This document shows positions 1 to 7,881 of a DNA stretch of 32,715 bases, piece after piece. The DNA lies in NCBI RefSeq assembly GCF_013114595.1, contig NZ_VTXE01000045.1:1-32715 (forward strand), written 5' to 3'. The DNA is from Vibrio sp. 99-8-1. GTDB taxonomy: Bacteria; Pseudomonadota; Gammaproteobacteria; Enterobacterales; Vibrionaceae. Each line of letters starts with the position of its first letter. Within the stretch, counting starts at the first letter, position 1. Position numbers and translations under genes: made by a program. Under the pieces are notes generated by a model. It was not told the DNA's origin. It searched no databases and was given only the letters and a program-made list of their open reading frames with translations.

Positions 1-110
1 TCATATGCAAATGTCAGATCACTATGCGCCTGCTAGGGCGCAGCCAGTAGGAGAGCCTTATAGGCGCATATGAAAAACCACCGGCTATGCCGGTGGATAC
101 TTTTGTCTTA
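1..110 (+). mobile_element. Probable right-end remnant of an IS200-type insertion sequence
   Basis: No gene fits the first 110 bases, but they are dense in short palindromes. A GCGCC/GGCGC hairpin lies at 26-30/37-41, an alternative 8-bp pairing joins 23-30 with 63-70, and an 8-bp stem (CCACCGGC/GCCGGTGG, 78-85/89-96) is followed by ATACTTTT. From memory this arrangement resembles the non-coding 3' end of IS200/IS1004-like elements in Vibrio, which end near a terminal palindrome and lack inverted terminal repeats. The transposase gene, if present, lies off the left edge. The alternative is a plain intrinsic terminator of an upstream gene such as fbaA, the usual neighbour of mscS. Confidence 0.42.
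78..104 (+). terminator. Hairpin with short T tract
   Basis: An 8-bp GC-rich stem (78-85/89-96) with a TAT loop is followed by ATACTTTT. It could stop transcription entering from the left edge before mscS. It may equally be the subterminal palindrome of the insertion sequence described over the same bases. Confidence 0.5.
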
Positions 111-128
111 TCAAAAATTATGTTGCTG

Positions 129-157
129 TTTACTGTAATTAGTCTGGATTTTATAGC
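129..157 (+). promoter_or_regulatory. Predicted sigma-70 promoter of mscS
   Basis: TTTACT (129-134) and TATAGC (152-157) are separated by exactly 17 bp, about 75 bases before the mscS start. Both hexamers match the consensus only partly, so this is a prediction from spacing and sequence alone. Confidence 0.4.
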
Positions 158-234
158 TTTAACTGGTTTATCTTATTTCAGTAGAAGTTAGCTAATTTAG
201 TGAAAAAGGATTTACAACTAATAAAGGTAGAATT

Positions 235-1095
235 ATGGCAGATGAAAATATAGTAGTAACAGAGGTTGCGGAGAGCTTTTCTTTAGCAGAGCGTTGGTTA
301 AGCAATAATTCTGATCTTCTGGTTCAGTATGGTGTAAACATTATTTCGGCCATACTGATACTCTTCATTGGTAACATTGTAGTAAAAGCGATCGCCAACA
401 GTGTTGCTAAGGTACTTAAAAATAAACAGATGGATAAAGCGGTAGTTGATTTTATTCATGCATTAGTTCGCTATCTGCTGTTTATTATCGTTCTTATTGC
501 CGCATTAGGTCGAGTCGGTGTACAGACTGCATCTGTGGTTGCGGTTATCGGTGCTGCAGGCTTAGCTATTGGTTTAGCTCTTCAGGGCTCATTATCAAAC
601 TTTGCCGCCGGCGTATTGATTGTGGCATTTCGTCCGTTCAAAACGGGTGATTATGTTGAAATTGGTGGTGTTGCGGGCTCTGTAGATTCGATTCAGATCT
701 TTCAAACTATTCTAACAACACCGGATAATAAAATGGTTGTCGTACCTAATGGTTCAGTTATTGGCGGTGCTATTGTCAACTATTCTCGTCATGATACCCG
801 AAGAATCGATCATGTCATTGGTGTCTCTTATAATGCAGACCTGCAAAAAACCAAACAAGTCATATTGAGTGTTTTAGAGGCTGATGATCGAATTTTAACG
901 TCGCCAGGTATACAAATTGGTGTGTCGGCGCTGGCGGACTCCTCGGTTAACTTTGTTGTGCGTCCATGGTGTAAAACCGCAGATTACTGGAATGTTTATT
1001 TTGATTCGCTACAAGGTATAAAAGAAGCGCTTGATAAAGAAGGAATTGAAATACCTTTCCCACAAATGGATGTTCACCTGAATAAAGCGGATTAG
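235..1095 (+). CDS. mscS: Small-conductance mechanosensitive channel MscS
   Basis: This inner-membrane channel opens under membrane tension to release solutes during hypo-osmotic shock. At 286 residues it equals the length of E. coli MscS. Hydrophobic helices lie at about 32-53, 72-92 and 97-131. The third carries the glycine/alanine-rich pore pattern (GAAGLAIGLALQGSL, 106-120), and the cytoplasmic beta domain begins near FRPFKTGDYVEI. AAAGG upstream of the ATG serves as the ribosome-binding site. The gene is followed at once by a bidirectional terminator, so it is probably monocistronic. Its position beside argO/argP matches the conserved fbaA-mscS-argO-argP neighbourhood of enteric bacteria. 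Confidence 0.95.
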   Translation: MADENIVVTEVAESFSLAERWLSNNSDLLVQYGVNIISAILILFIGNIVVKAIANSVAKVLKNKQMDKAVVDFIHALVRYLLFIIVLIAALGRVGVQTASVVAVIGAAGLAIGLALQGSLSNFAAGVLIVAFRPFKTGDYVEIGGVAGSVDSIQIFQTILTTPDNKMVVVPNGSVIGGAIVNYSRHDTRRIDHVIGVSYNADLQKTKQVILSVLEADDRILTSPGIQIGVSALADSSVNFVVRPWCKTADYWNVYFDSLQGIKEALDKEGIEIPFPQMDVHLNKAD

Positions 1096-1134
1096 AATAC
1101 ACTTAATCGCTATTGATTAAATGCTATAGAGTTA

Positions 1135-1157
1135 AAAGGGCCATAAGGCCCTTTTTT
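1135..1157. terminator. Bidirectional terminator between mscS and the convergent deacylase gene
   Basis: AAAGGGCC (1135-1142) pairs with GGCCCTTT (1147-1154) across an ATAA loop and runs into a T tract. A-rich sequence on the left gives the opposite strand a short T run too. The hairpin touches the stop codon of the minus-strand gene. Confidence 0.85.
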
Positions 1158-1639
1158 TAGATCATGTGGATGGTATTAGGAAGCTGACTGAGGAGCGCTG
1201 GTAGATCGGAACCTGCGAAAGAAAAGGTTTTTTCTGGGTATGCCGGGGTGTACAAAATCTCATCTTTTTCTATCATCTCTTGATCGATGATCATAGGTAT
1301 CTCTTCTGGTAAACCAAATGGACATACAGCCCCAGATAAACAGCCTATTTCCGCTGTCATCTCTTCTGGAGTACAGATAGATACTCGTTTTCCTAATGCA
1401 TCTTTAACGGCTTTTTTATCTAAGCGTTTATCTTTTTCGGTTAATAGCAATGCGAAACCACCACCTTTAATTTTAAGAAAAAGACTTTTACTCATTGTGC
1501 CTGTCATTCCTAATTCTTTTGAGACTCTTTCATCCGTGGCAAAGTCACGGATAGGTTCGTGTTGCCACTCTTTATAGGCAATATTATTGCGTTGAAAAAG
1601 TGATAGGTTGAATTGATAAATTTCGTCTAAACGTTCCAT
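1157..1639 (-). CDS. YbaK/EbsC-family aminoacyl-tRNA deacylase
   Basis: A 160-residue single-domain protein of the YbaK / prolyl-tRNA-synthetase-associated editing fold, which hydrolyses mischarged aminoacyl-tRNA in trans. Visible marks are the lysine in SKSLFLK (residues 50-56), at the place of the catalytic lysine of YbaK, and the glycine-rich loop GAVCPFG (103-109). The frame is open 50 codons upstream, but that stretch is antisense-like sequence overlapping argO. The start MERLDEIY is preferred because its ATG shares one base with the argO stop (TAATG), typical of translational coupling. The substrate amino acid cannot be told from sequence. It is one of two YbaK-like genes here; the other is at 12367-12849. 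Confidence 0.85.
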   Translation of the reverse strand: MERLDEIYQFNLSLFQRNNIAYKEWQHEPIRDFATDERVSKELGMTGTMSKSLFLKIKGGGFALLLTEKDKRLDKKAVKDALGKRVSICTPEEMTAEIGCLSGAVCPFGLPEEIPMIIDQEMIEKDEILYTPAYPEKTFSFAGSDLPALLSQLPNTIHMI

Positions 1640-2265
1640 TAAAAATATTGTTCCCAAAGAAGCTTTGTTAAAGAGAGTGCAACAACAAACATGATCATTG
1701 CGACAACAAAATCGATAGATTTTTTTACTTTTGGCTTTGAAAGAGTTGGAGCAAGTTTTGCTGCTCCTAGCGACAGCCCATAAAACCAAACCAGAGAAGA
1801 GAGCGCCGTTCCAATTGCAAACGCTATGCGATCGTTTCCTTCAAATTGCCCACCAATAGAGCCAAGTATAACTACAGTATCTAAATAGACTTGTGGATTG
1901 AGTATGGTTACAGCCAATGCCCCCATAATAACGGCGATTCGACCCTTTGCCACGGAGGACGATTTTTTCTCGTTAGATTGGCTATTAAAGGCGTTTCTTA
2001 ATGAAAGGTAACCATAAAAAGTGAGGAATAGAATACCTCCTACAGTCACGCTGGTGAGCAGTGTTTCATTTTGTGACAATAGTGCTCCGCCACCAAATAT
2101 ACCCGCGGAGACCAATATGATATCCAAAATACTGCATAAGGTTGCCGTCGTAATATGATGTTGGCGATTGATGCCTTGATTTAATACGTAGGCATTTTGT
2201 GCGCCTATGGGAATGATCATTCCAGCGTTTAAACCAAATCCTTGTAGCAATATCCAAAAACTCAC
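1639..2265 (-). CDS. argO: LysE/ArgO-family amino acid exporter
   Basis: This inner-membrane exporter of the LysE family is most likely the arginine exporter ArgO, because it is divergent from argP, its known activator in E. coli. The 208 residues show about six hydrophobic segments. The family marks are PIGAQNAYVLNQG (19-31) and ILNPQVYLDTVV (121-132). The start codon is GTG (2263-2265 on the complement), preceded by AGAAGGGA at good spacing. Translation of the downstream deacylase appears coupled through a TAATG overlap. Expected control is activation by ArgP with arginine and repression with lysine, by analogy with E. coli. Confidence 0.9.
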   Translation of the reverse strand: MSFWILLQGFGLNAGMIIPIGAQNAYVLNQGINRQHHITTATLCSILDIILVSAGIFGGGALLSQNETLLTSVTVGGILFLTFYGYLSLRNAFNSQSNEKKSSSVAKGRIAVIMGALAVTILNPQVYLDTVVILGSIGGQFEGNDRIAFAIGTALSSLVWFYGLSLGAAKLAPTLSKPKVKKSIDFVVAMIMFVVALSLTKLLWEQYF

Positions 2266-2415
2266 AGTGTTCCCTTCTTCATGTAGTGTCTACTTTTGTA
2301 TTAACGTATTGATATAGAGTATTGAAAAAGTATCAATAATTATAACTAATAATTCTTATTGATAATAAGTTTTGCTTATAATGTAAAGTGACAGAGCAGA
2401 AGATTAAGGAAAGTT
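2266..2415. promoter_or_regulatory. Divergent argO/argP control region
   Basis: This 150-bp, very AT-rich spacer separates the two divergent starts. For argP, a perfect TATAAT lies at 2377-2382, about 34 bases before the ATG, with no good -35 box, as expected of a regulated promoter. For argO on the complement, TTCAAT and TAATAC spaced by 17 bp are a possible promoter. ArgP presumably binds here, because in E. coli it binds the argO promoter. I did not identify a precise operator. Confidence 0.5.
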
Positions 2416-3315
2416 ATGAGAGGACTAGATTATCGCTGGATTGAAGCATTAGATGCCATTATTGAGCAGCGAAGTTTTGATAAGGCTGCAGAGGAGCTCT
2501 GTATATCACAATCAGCAGTATCGCAGCGAATTAAACAGTTAGAGAAATGGTTAGCACAACCAGTTTTGATTCGAGAGCAACCACCTAGAGCAACCGATGC
2601 AGGAAAGAAGTTGTTGGGTTTGTACCGGCGAGTCTGTTTGCTTGAGCAAGATTTATTGCCAGAGCTGACCCCTGAAGCGAGTGAAAAGCCTCTACCTGTA
2701 TCGGTGGCAACGAATGCCGATACATTGGCGACTTGGTTATTACCTAGCTTAGCCAATCTGTTGCATTCATCAAAGCTTCAATTGAATCTCATTGTTGAAG
2801 ACGAAAAACGAACTTTAGAAAAACTACGTAGTGGCGAAGTTGTCGGAGCAATAAGCATTGAAGCAAAACCTATCACAGGTTGTACGGCGGATTATTTAGG
2901 TACAATGGAGTATCTATGCGTGGCAAGCCCTGAGTTTTGCCAACGTTACTTTCCTGACGGTGTATCGAGAGAGTCATTAATGCATGCCCCTGCCGTTGTC
3001 TTCAATCAATATGATCAAATGCATGAGATGTTCATTCAGCAACATTTTGGGCTTTCGGTTAGTCATGTAGTAAAGCATACGGTAAGGAGTTCGGAAGCGT
3101 TTGTTAAGCTTGCAACTTTGGGGGTTGCATATTGTTTGATACCTAAGCCGCAAATTGTTGATGAGCTAAAAAATGGCGAGCTCATTAATATCGTTCCACA
3201 GCATACAATTCCACATGAGCTATATTGGCACCACTGGCAGTTGGAAAGTGGTGTTATTGATGAACTTTCCAGTTCTATTATTTGCTTCGCAAAAAAGAAC
3301 TTGCCTCAAGGTTAA
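2416..3315 (+). CDS. argP: LysR-type regulator ArgP (IciA)
   Basis: A LysR-family DNA-binding regulator of 299 residues. The N-terminal winged helix-turn-helix includes FDKAAEELCISQSAVSQRIK (21-40), the classic LysR recognition helix, and is followed by a linker helix. The co-inducer domain spans roughly 90-295. ArgP in E. coli activates argO in response to arginine and lysine and controls several lysine-repressed genes. The divergent position next to argO supports that identity. AAGGAAAG lies six bases or so before the ATG. Confidence 0.92.
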   Translation: MRGLDYRWIEALDAIIEQRSFDKAAEELCISQSAVSQRIKQLEKWLAQPVLIREQPPRATDAGKKLLGLYRRVCLLEQDLLPELTPEASEKPLPVSVATNADTLATWLLPSLANLLHSSKLQLNLIVEDEKRTLEKLRSGEVVGAISIEAKPITGCTADYLGTMEYLCVASPEFCQRYFPDGVSRESLMHAPAVVFNQYDQMHEMFIQQHFGLSVSHVVKHTVRSSEAFVKLATLGVAYCLIPKPQIVDELKNGELINIVPQHTIPHELYWHHWQLESGVIDELSSSIICFAKKNLPQG

Positions 3316-3490
3316 GTTAGAGTTATGTCAAACATCATAGAATTGAGTACCTTCTAGTTTGAATTTGGCTAGTATAGTGACTGAAGTTAGTGAGTACGCT
3401 CAAACAGGTATCTCAATATATGCTGAGAAATGAATTTGACTACGTAAATCGTAGCGCGACTTTGACCGAGTTAACCAATAAGGTATTTCA

Positions 3491-4189
3491 ATGAAACGTA
3501 TAATGATATTACTTGCTGTTTTTCTTTGTACATTGAGTATAAAGGTGATGGCAGCGAATCCAAGCTTTCCTCATATTGAAACAACAGGATATGGAGAGGT
3601 GATAGCACAACCCGACATGGCAGAATTCACGGTCCAAATTGAAGAGTCGACTCTTACCGCAGAGCAAGCGAAAAAGCGAGTGGATAAAGTAGTGACTGCA
3701 TTTATTCAACGTTTAATGGCGGAAGGTGTGCAGAAACAGGATATTAATAGCAGTAACTTATACTTATCCCCTAGATATCACTACCCTAAGTCAGGAGCTT
3801 CTGAGTTGGTAGGTTATAAAGCGTCTCGTAGCATTACAGTTACCGTAAATGATTTAACAAAGTTAAATGCTTACCTAGACGGTGCCATTGGTGATGGTAT
3901 CAATCGCGTCGATAATATTCAGTTGAAAGTGAAAGACAAAAAAAGTTACCAACAGCTAGCGAGAAAAGAAGCGATTAAGGATGCTAATGATAAAGCATCA
4001 TCATTAGCAGAAGGTTTTAGTTCACAGTTAGATGGCGTTTGGAAAATCACCTATAACCAAGGGCCAGAGCGTCGCCCTATTATGTATAAATCAATGGCAA
4101 TGGAAGCACAAGCCGATGTTGCTGCGAGTTATCAAGACGCGACAATTATTATTCGAGATAGTGTGAATGTTACTTACCGTTTGAAGTAG
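3491..4189 (+). CDS. yggE: Periplasmic SIMPL-domain (YggE-like) protein
   Basis: A secreted 232-residue protein of the SIMPL/DUF541 family. The N-terminus is a Sec signal peptide (two basic residues, hydrophobic core 4-18, likely cleavage after VMA at 21). The domain opens with the family's repeated pattern HIETTGYGEVIAQPDMAEF and contains LVGYKASRSITVTV. E. coli YggE, also beside argP, lowers oxidative stress effects, but its biochemical activity is unknown. A 175-bp spacer separates it from argP, so it probably has its own promoter; I could not place one with confidence. Family assignment is firm, role is not. Confidence 0.88.
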   Translation: MKRIMILLAVFLCTLSIKVMAANPSFPHIETTGYGEVIAQPDMAEFTVQIEESTLTAEQAKKRVDKVVTAFIQRLMAEGVQKQDINSSNLYLSPRYHYPKSGASELVGYKASRSITVTVNDLTKLNAYLDGAIGDGINRVDNIQLKVKDKKSYQQLARKEAIKDANDKASSLAEGFSSQLDGVWKITYNQGPERRPIMYKSMAMEAQADVAASYQDATIIIRDSVNVTYRLK

Positions 4190-4449
4190 TTCAGCAAGGG
4201 CTATAGATGAGTGATATTAGTCAAAGAGGCCAAATAGCTCTCTTTTAGCTAAGAGAAACGTTGATAAGTGAGCTAATGGTAACTATTTGTTATATTGATA
4301 GTTTTAACAGAAATGCACAGTTAACTAGATTGAACGCCATAATATTGTAAATATTAATTTTATACACTGTTTTATTGAAGGTGGGTATTGTTTTTCGTTA
4401 TAGGTTTAAATTACTATTCCCCTCCAACTCAGTGAAATAGAAGAATAAA
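4190..4449. other. Intergenic spacer with a weak hairpin
   Basis: These 260 bases hold no credible gene. AAAGAG and CTCTTT near 4224-4245 could form a weak stem followed by TTTT, a possible terminator for the upstream SIMPL gene. The rest is AT-rich and probably carries the promoter of the lipoprotein gene. Confidence 0.4.
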
Positions 4450-4821
4450 ATGAAAAATATAATGATAATGGCTTTTACTTTCGTCATTTTGATAGGGTGT
4501 AGTTCAGCGGGCTATCAAGTTAGTGAACCTACTGCGAGTCCTGAAGCGATCAAAGCTCTCCAAGAAGAGATGAAAGATGTCAGAGACATGAGCGTATCTG
4601 ATGAAGGTGTTCTTACCTACAACAAATGGGTACAAAATGGTTATCGTTGGCTTAAAGGTGTGACTTTAAATTCGGCGTATGAATTTTCTTGTGTCCAAGC
4701 GCTATCTATTTTAGAAGACGGTTTTACTATTTCTATCAATTTCAAAGGAACTGGTGGCGGTCAGTACAACTACGATCTTCAGCGTTGTCTAGATATGCAG
4801 GCAGAAAAAGATCAAGAATAG
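4450..4821 (+). CDS. Small lipoprotein of unknown function
   Basis: I do not recognise this 123-residue protein. It has a type II signal peptide: basic start, hydrophobic stretch 5-15 and the lipobox LIGC with the lipid-modified cysteine at 17. Serine at the next position argues for outer-membrane sorting rather than inner-membrane retention. The mature part is about 106 residues, with a short charged helix (31-47) and two further cysteines, C81 and C113, that could form a disulfide in the periplasm. A TGGGQYNYDL segment precedes C113. It stands alone between two apparent terminators, so the context gives no functional clue. Confidence 0.75.
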   Translation: MKNIMIMAFTFVILIGCSSAGYQVSEPTASPEAIKALQEEMKDVRDMSVSDEGVLTYNKWVQNGYRWLKGVTLNSAYEFSCVQALSILEDGFTISINFKGTGGGQYNYDLQRCLDMQAEKDQE

Positions 4822-4838
4822 AAAAATTTTTATATAAA

Positions 4839-4865
4839 CAAAGCCCTCAAATTCTGAGGGCTTTG
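4839..4865. terminator. Strong bidirectional terminator between the lipoprotein gene and serA
   Basis: An 11-bp stem (CAAAGCCCTCA, 4839-4849, with its complement 4855-4865) encloses an AATTC loop. TTGTTTTTT follows on the plus strand and T-rich sequence follows on the complement, so it can serve both convergent genes. Confidence 0.9.
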
Positions 4866-4882
4866 TTGTTTTTTGCTCTTAA

Positions 4883-6112
4883 TTAATGCAGTAATCTTGC
4901 GCGGATGGTACCGTCAATCTTCTTAAGCTTAACTAACGCTTCTTCTGAACGGCTTGCTTCTACATCAATAACCACGTAGCCAATTTCTGAGCTAGTTTGT
5001 AAATACTGACCCGCGATGTTAATGCCATCTTCGGCAAAAATGGTGTTGATTTGAGTCAGGATGCCGGGGCGGTTCTCGTGAATATGCAGAAGACGAGAAG
5101 CTCCTTTATGTGTTGGTAATGACACTTCAGGGAAGTTAACACTAGAAAGAGTTGAGCCATTGTCTGAGTATTTAGCCAGTTTCCCCGCGACTTCTACCCC
5201 AATGTTTTCTTGAGCTTCTTGTGTAGACCCCCCCACATGCGGAGTAAGAATAACATTGTCAAATTTAATCAGTGGCGACTCAAAAGGATCGGCATTTGTT
5301 TTCGGCTCGATAGGGAATACATCCACCGCTGCGCCTCCAAGGTGTCGTGACTCGAGAGATTGACATAAGGCTGGAATATCCACCACTGTGCCTCTCGCGG
5401 CATTGATAAAGACAGCTCCCGGTTTCATCATTGCGAACTCTTCTTCACCCATCATATCTTTTGTTTCTGGGGTTTCTGGTACATGAAGAGATATAACATC
5501 ACACTTGTTTAGTAAGTCACTAAGAGTATGTACTTGAGTGGCATTTCCTAACGAGAGCTTATTTTCAATGTCATAGAAATACACGCGCATTCCGAGGTTT
5601 TCAGCGATAATACCTAACTGAGTTCCAATATGACCATAGCCAATAATACCTAAACGTTTACCGCGAGCTTCGTAAGAGCCATCAGCACTTTTTTTCCAGA
5701 TGCCTCGATGGGCAAGTGCATTTTTTTCAGGAATTCCCCTTAGTAATAGCAATATCTGTCCTAAAACTAGCTCTGCGACACTACGAGTATTTGAAAACGG
5801 AGCGTTAAAGACAGGTATGCCGCGCTTAGAGGCTGCGGTTAAGTCAACCTGATTTGTACCGATACAAAAACAACCAACTGCTGCTAGTTTGTTCGCAGCT
5901 TGAAACACTTTTTCGGAAAGGTTGGATCTCGATCGAATACCGATGAAGTGCACATCTTTTACTGCTTTTACAAGTTCATCTTCAGAAAGTGAACCCTTGT
6001 GGTATTCGATATTGGTATATCCAGCGGCTTCTAAAACTTCGACTGTTGAAGGGTGAAGTCCCTCTAAAAGCAGAATTTTAATTTTGTCTTTTTCCAGTGA
6101 TACTTTGGCCAT
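4883..6112 (-). CDS. serA: D-3-phosphoglycerate dehydrogenase
   Basis: Catalyses the first committed step of serine synthesis, oxidising 3-phosphoglycerate with NAD+ in the cytosol. The 409 residues match E. coli SerA in length. The NAD-binding Rossmann motif GYGHIG is at 158-163. The catalytic triad is R240 (NAARG), E269 and H292 (TPHVGGST). A C-terminal ACT domain (about 338-409, LLHIHENRPGILTQIN) would bind serine for feedback inhibition. AAGGA precedes the ATG by about nine bases. It lies downstream of rpiA but is separated from it by a terminator, so it is probably transcribed from its own promoter in the 237-bp spacer. Confidence 0.97.
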   Translation of the reverse strand: MAKVSLEKDKIKILLLEGLHPSTVEVLEAAGYTNIEYHKGSLSEDELVKAVKDVHFIGIRSRSNLSEKVFQAANKLAAVGCFCIGTNQVDLTAASKRGIPVFNAPFSNTRSVAELVLGQILLLLRGIPEKNALAHRGIWKKSADGSYEARGKRLGIIGYGHIGTQLGIIAENLGMRVYFYDIENKLSLGNATQVHTLSDLLNKCDVISLHVPETPETKDMMGEEEFAMMKPGAVFINAARGTVVDIPALCQSLESRHLGGAAVDVFPIEPKTNADPFESPLIKFDNVILTPHVGGSTQEAQENIGVEVAGKLAKYSDNGSTLSSVNFPEVSLPTHKGASRLLHIHENRPGILTQINTIFAEDGINIAGQYLQTSSEIGYVVIDVEASRSEEALVKLKKIDGTIRARLLH

Positions 6113-6274
6113 TTATTTGCGTCCTTAAAATGGAATGTTTTTTACAGTACAGACATGTGGCAAGTATGTGAAACCCTTGTCAGCCTTACGGACTATTTCA
6201 ACTTGCTGTACATTTCTGTTTAATAAACTATCAAAAAAAATGCATTTTGGGTAAGAAAATTACGGCATAAGAGA

Positions 6275-6303
6275 TAAAAAAACGGCACTTTAGAGTGCCG
6301 TTT
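6275..6303 (-). terminator. Intrinsic terminator of rpiA
   Basis: A perfect 10-bp stem (AAACGGCACT, 6280-6289, with 6294-6303) around a TTAG loop. On the complement it is followed by a run of T residues (A run at 6275-6282 on the plus strand), so it ends the minus-strand rpiA transcript before serA. Confidence 0.9.
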
Positions 6304-6349
6304 GTTATCAAATTACATATTTTGCAACTTTTATAGAACAAATAGGTGG

Positions 6350-7006
6350 TTATTCTGCTATTTTTGCGCCTTCAGGAGAGCCGGTAATCACCACATCAGC
6401 TCCGCGATGAGCAAACAGTCCCACGGTAACGACACCCGCTAAGCTTGTAATTTTATCTTCTAGTTCTTTGGCATTAGTAATTTCTAGACCATGAACATCA
6501 ATAATGATATTGCCATTGTCGGTTACTACACCCTCTCTATATGCAGGGTCGCCACCAAGTTTAACCAGTTCTCTTCCTACATATGAACGGGCCATAGGAA
6601 TGACTTCTACTGGCAAAGGAAACTTGCCTAACACGTCAACAGCTTTAGAACCATCAACGATGCAAATGAATTTTTCAGAAATTGCAGCGACGATTTTTTC
6701 TCTTGTTAACGCTGCGCCACCACCCTTGATCATCTCTTTATTTGGGTTAATTTCATCAGCACCATCGACATAGACGTCTAGCTTATCAACTTCGTTGCAA
6801 TCAAATACTTCAATACCAAGGGCTTTAAGCTTTTCTGTAGAGTCTACTGAGCTTGACACCGCACCTTTGATCTCTTCTTTCATAGTACCTAGTGCATCGA
6901 TGAAGTGTTTCACTGTCGATCCTGTGCCGACACCTACAATGCTGCCTGCTTCAACATATTTTAGTGCTGCCCAGCCAGCTTCCTTTTTCATTTCATCTTG
7001 TGTCAT
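6350..7006 (-). CDS. rpiA: Ribose-5-phosphate isomerase A
   Basis: Interconverts ribose-5-phosphate and ribulose-5-phosphate in the non-oxidative pentose phosphate pathway. The 218 residues match the family. Substrate-binding and catalytic motifs are GVGTGSTV (25-32), DGADEI (81-86) and KGGGAALTREK (94-104), with E103 at the place of the catalytic base. A GGAGAAAATC stretch upstream supplies the ribosome-binding site. Only 54 bases separate it from ygfA with no terminator between, so it may be the last gene of a 6S RNA-ygfA-rpiA transcript. Neighbouring serA is also its partner in E. coli. Confidence 0.97.
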   Translation of the reverse strand: MTQDEMKKEAGWAALKYVEAGSIVGVGTGSTVKHFIDALGTMKEEIKGAVSSSVDSTEKLKALGIEVFDCNEVDKLDVYVDGADEINPNKEMIKGGGAALTREKIVAAISEKFICIVDGSKAVDVLGKFPLPVEVIPMARSYVGRELVKLGGDPAYREGVVTDNGNIIIDVHGLEITNAKELEDKITSLAGVVTVGLFAHRGADVVITGSPEGAKIAE

Positions 7007-7060
7007 GATTTTCTCCAGAGTATTAGGGGGGAATTATAAAACGGCGGAAATTATAACGGT

Positions 7061-7657
7061 TTAATGTTCAATTTCCCAACGCCATATTCTATCTGGAGTA
7101 ATAATATTTGGTAGGGGGATATCCCACTGCTCAACCGGTAAGCGATCGACTTGCTGGCATGTGTGTGCCAGACCGACAGGCAGTGCGCCTTTACCACTGG
7201 CATACCAAGGCTCAAGACTTCGATCATAATAGCCACCGCCCATACCTAACCTTTGTCCTTGTGAGTCAAAAGCGACAAGAGGGGTGAATATCACATCAAG
7301 CTGAGAAATAGGGATAACTTGAGTAACATCTAAGCAAGGCTCCTTAATTCCATACTTGTTAGCAACCATAGGGGTATCAGGGGTATAGTTTAAGAATAGT
7401 AGTTGTCCTTTAGAAAATGGATGCAATACTGGCAGAAAAACATGTTTACCTTCTTCCCAACAGTGCTCAATTATGGGTTGAGTGTTGAGTTCACCGTTGG
7501 TAGAGATATAAATTGCGATCTGATCGGCTTGCTGCAGTGGAGTAAATTGCTTGATTTGGTGTAAGGCTTGATTAGCTGCGAGAGTTTGGTCGGTGGAGGA
7601 TAAATCTTGACGCTTTTGACGCATGATCTTGCGTAGATGTGTGCGGATATTTTGCAT
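7061..7657 (-). CDS. ygfA: 5-formyltetrahydrofolate cyclo-ligase
   Basis: Converts 5-formyl-THF to 5,10-methenyl-THF with ATP, recycling an inhibitory folate form. The signature RLGMGGGYYDR is at 136-146, and LPVLHPFSKGQLLFLNY (75-91) is typical. The ATG at 7657 gives 198 residues and keeps the usual basic LR-x3-R opening. An internal ATG at 7624 would give 187 residues and align better with the shorter E. coli annotation. It sits directly after 6S RNA, as in many proteobacteria; in E. coli the pair is co-transcribed. The GGGG that would act as ribosome-binding site for the upstream start lies inside the 6S closing stem. Confidence 0.93.
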   Translation of the reverse strand: MQNIRTHLRKIMRQKRQDLSSTDQTLAANQALHQIKQFTPLQQADQIAIYISTNGELNTQPIIEHCWEEGKHVFLPVLHPFSKGQLLFLNYTPDTPMVANKYGIKEPCLDVTQVIPISQLDVIFTPLVAFDSQGQRLGMGGGYYDRSLEPWYASGKGALPVGLAHTCQQVDRLPVEQWDIPLPNIITPDRIWRWEIEH

Positions 7658-7660
7658 TAG

Positions 7661-7845
7661 GATACCCCAGAGTGCCGTTGAGAATTAATGGCCCTTGAAC
7701 CAGCTGGTTCAAGGCGGATCAGCAATGATAACCGTAGGCTTCTCGATACGAGCCGAGCTTGCTCAATAGCTATCAAGTACTAACCCTTTGGTATTGCTTA
7801 TCGGCTCAGGGACGTAAATTCTGCTGACAAACACCCCAGGGTAAA
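7661..7845 (-). ncRNA. ssrS: 6S RNA
   Basis: This RNA mimics an open promoter and sequesters sigma-70 RNA polymerase in stationary phase. Read on the complement, the sequence holds the hallmark blocks in order: GTCCCTGAGCCGATA (complement of about 7800-7814), GAGCAAGCTCGG, GAGAAGCCTACGG, and the CCTTGAACC...GGTTCAAGG hairpin near 7691-7714. Terminal pairing joins ACCCTGGGGTG (7832-7842) to CACTCTGGGGT (7664-7674), an 11-pair closing stem with G-U pairs. The location between zapA and ygfA is the conserved one. Ends are estimated from the closing stem and may be off by a few bases. Confidence 0.94.
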
Positions 7846-7881
7846 ACTTTTTACGCCATCCGTGCGGGTAAATTCATATGG

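Noticed and set aside
1640..1789. 50-residue N-terminal extension of the first YbaK-like protein
   Set aside because: The extension is cysteine-rich nonsense read out of frame through argO; the domain starts naturally at the ATG in the argO stop codon.
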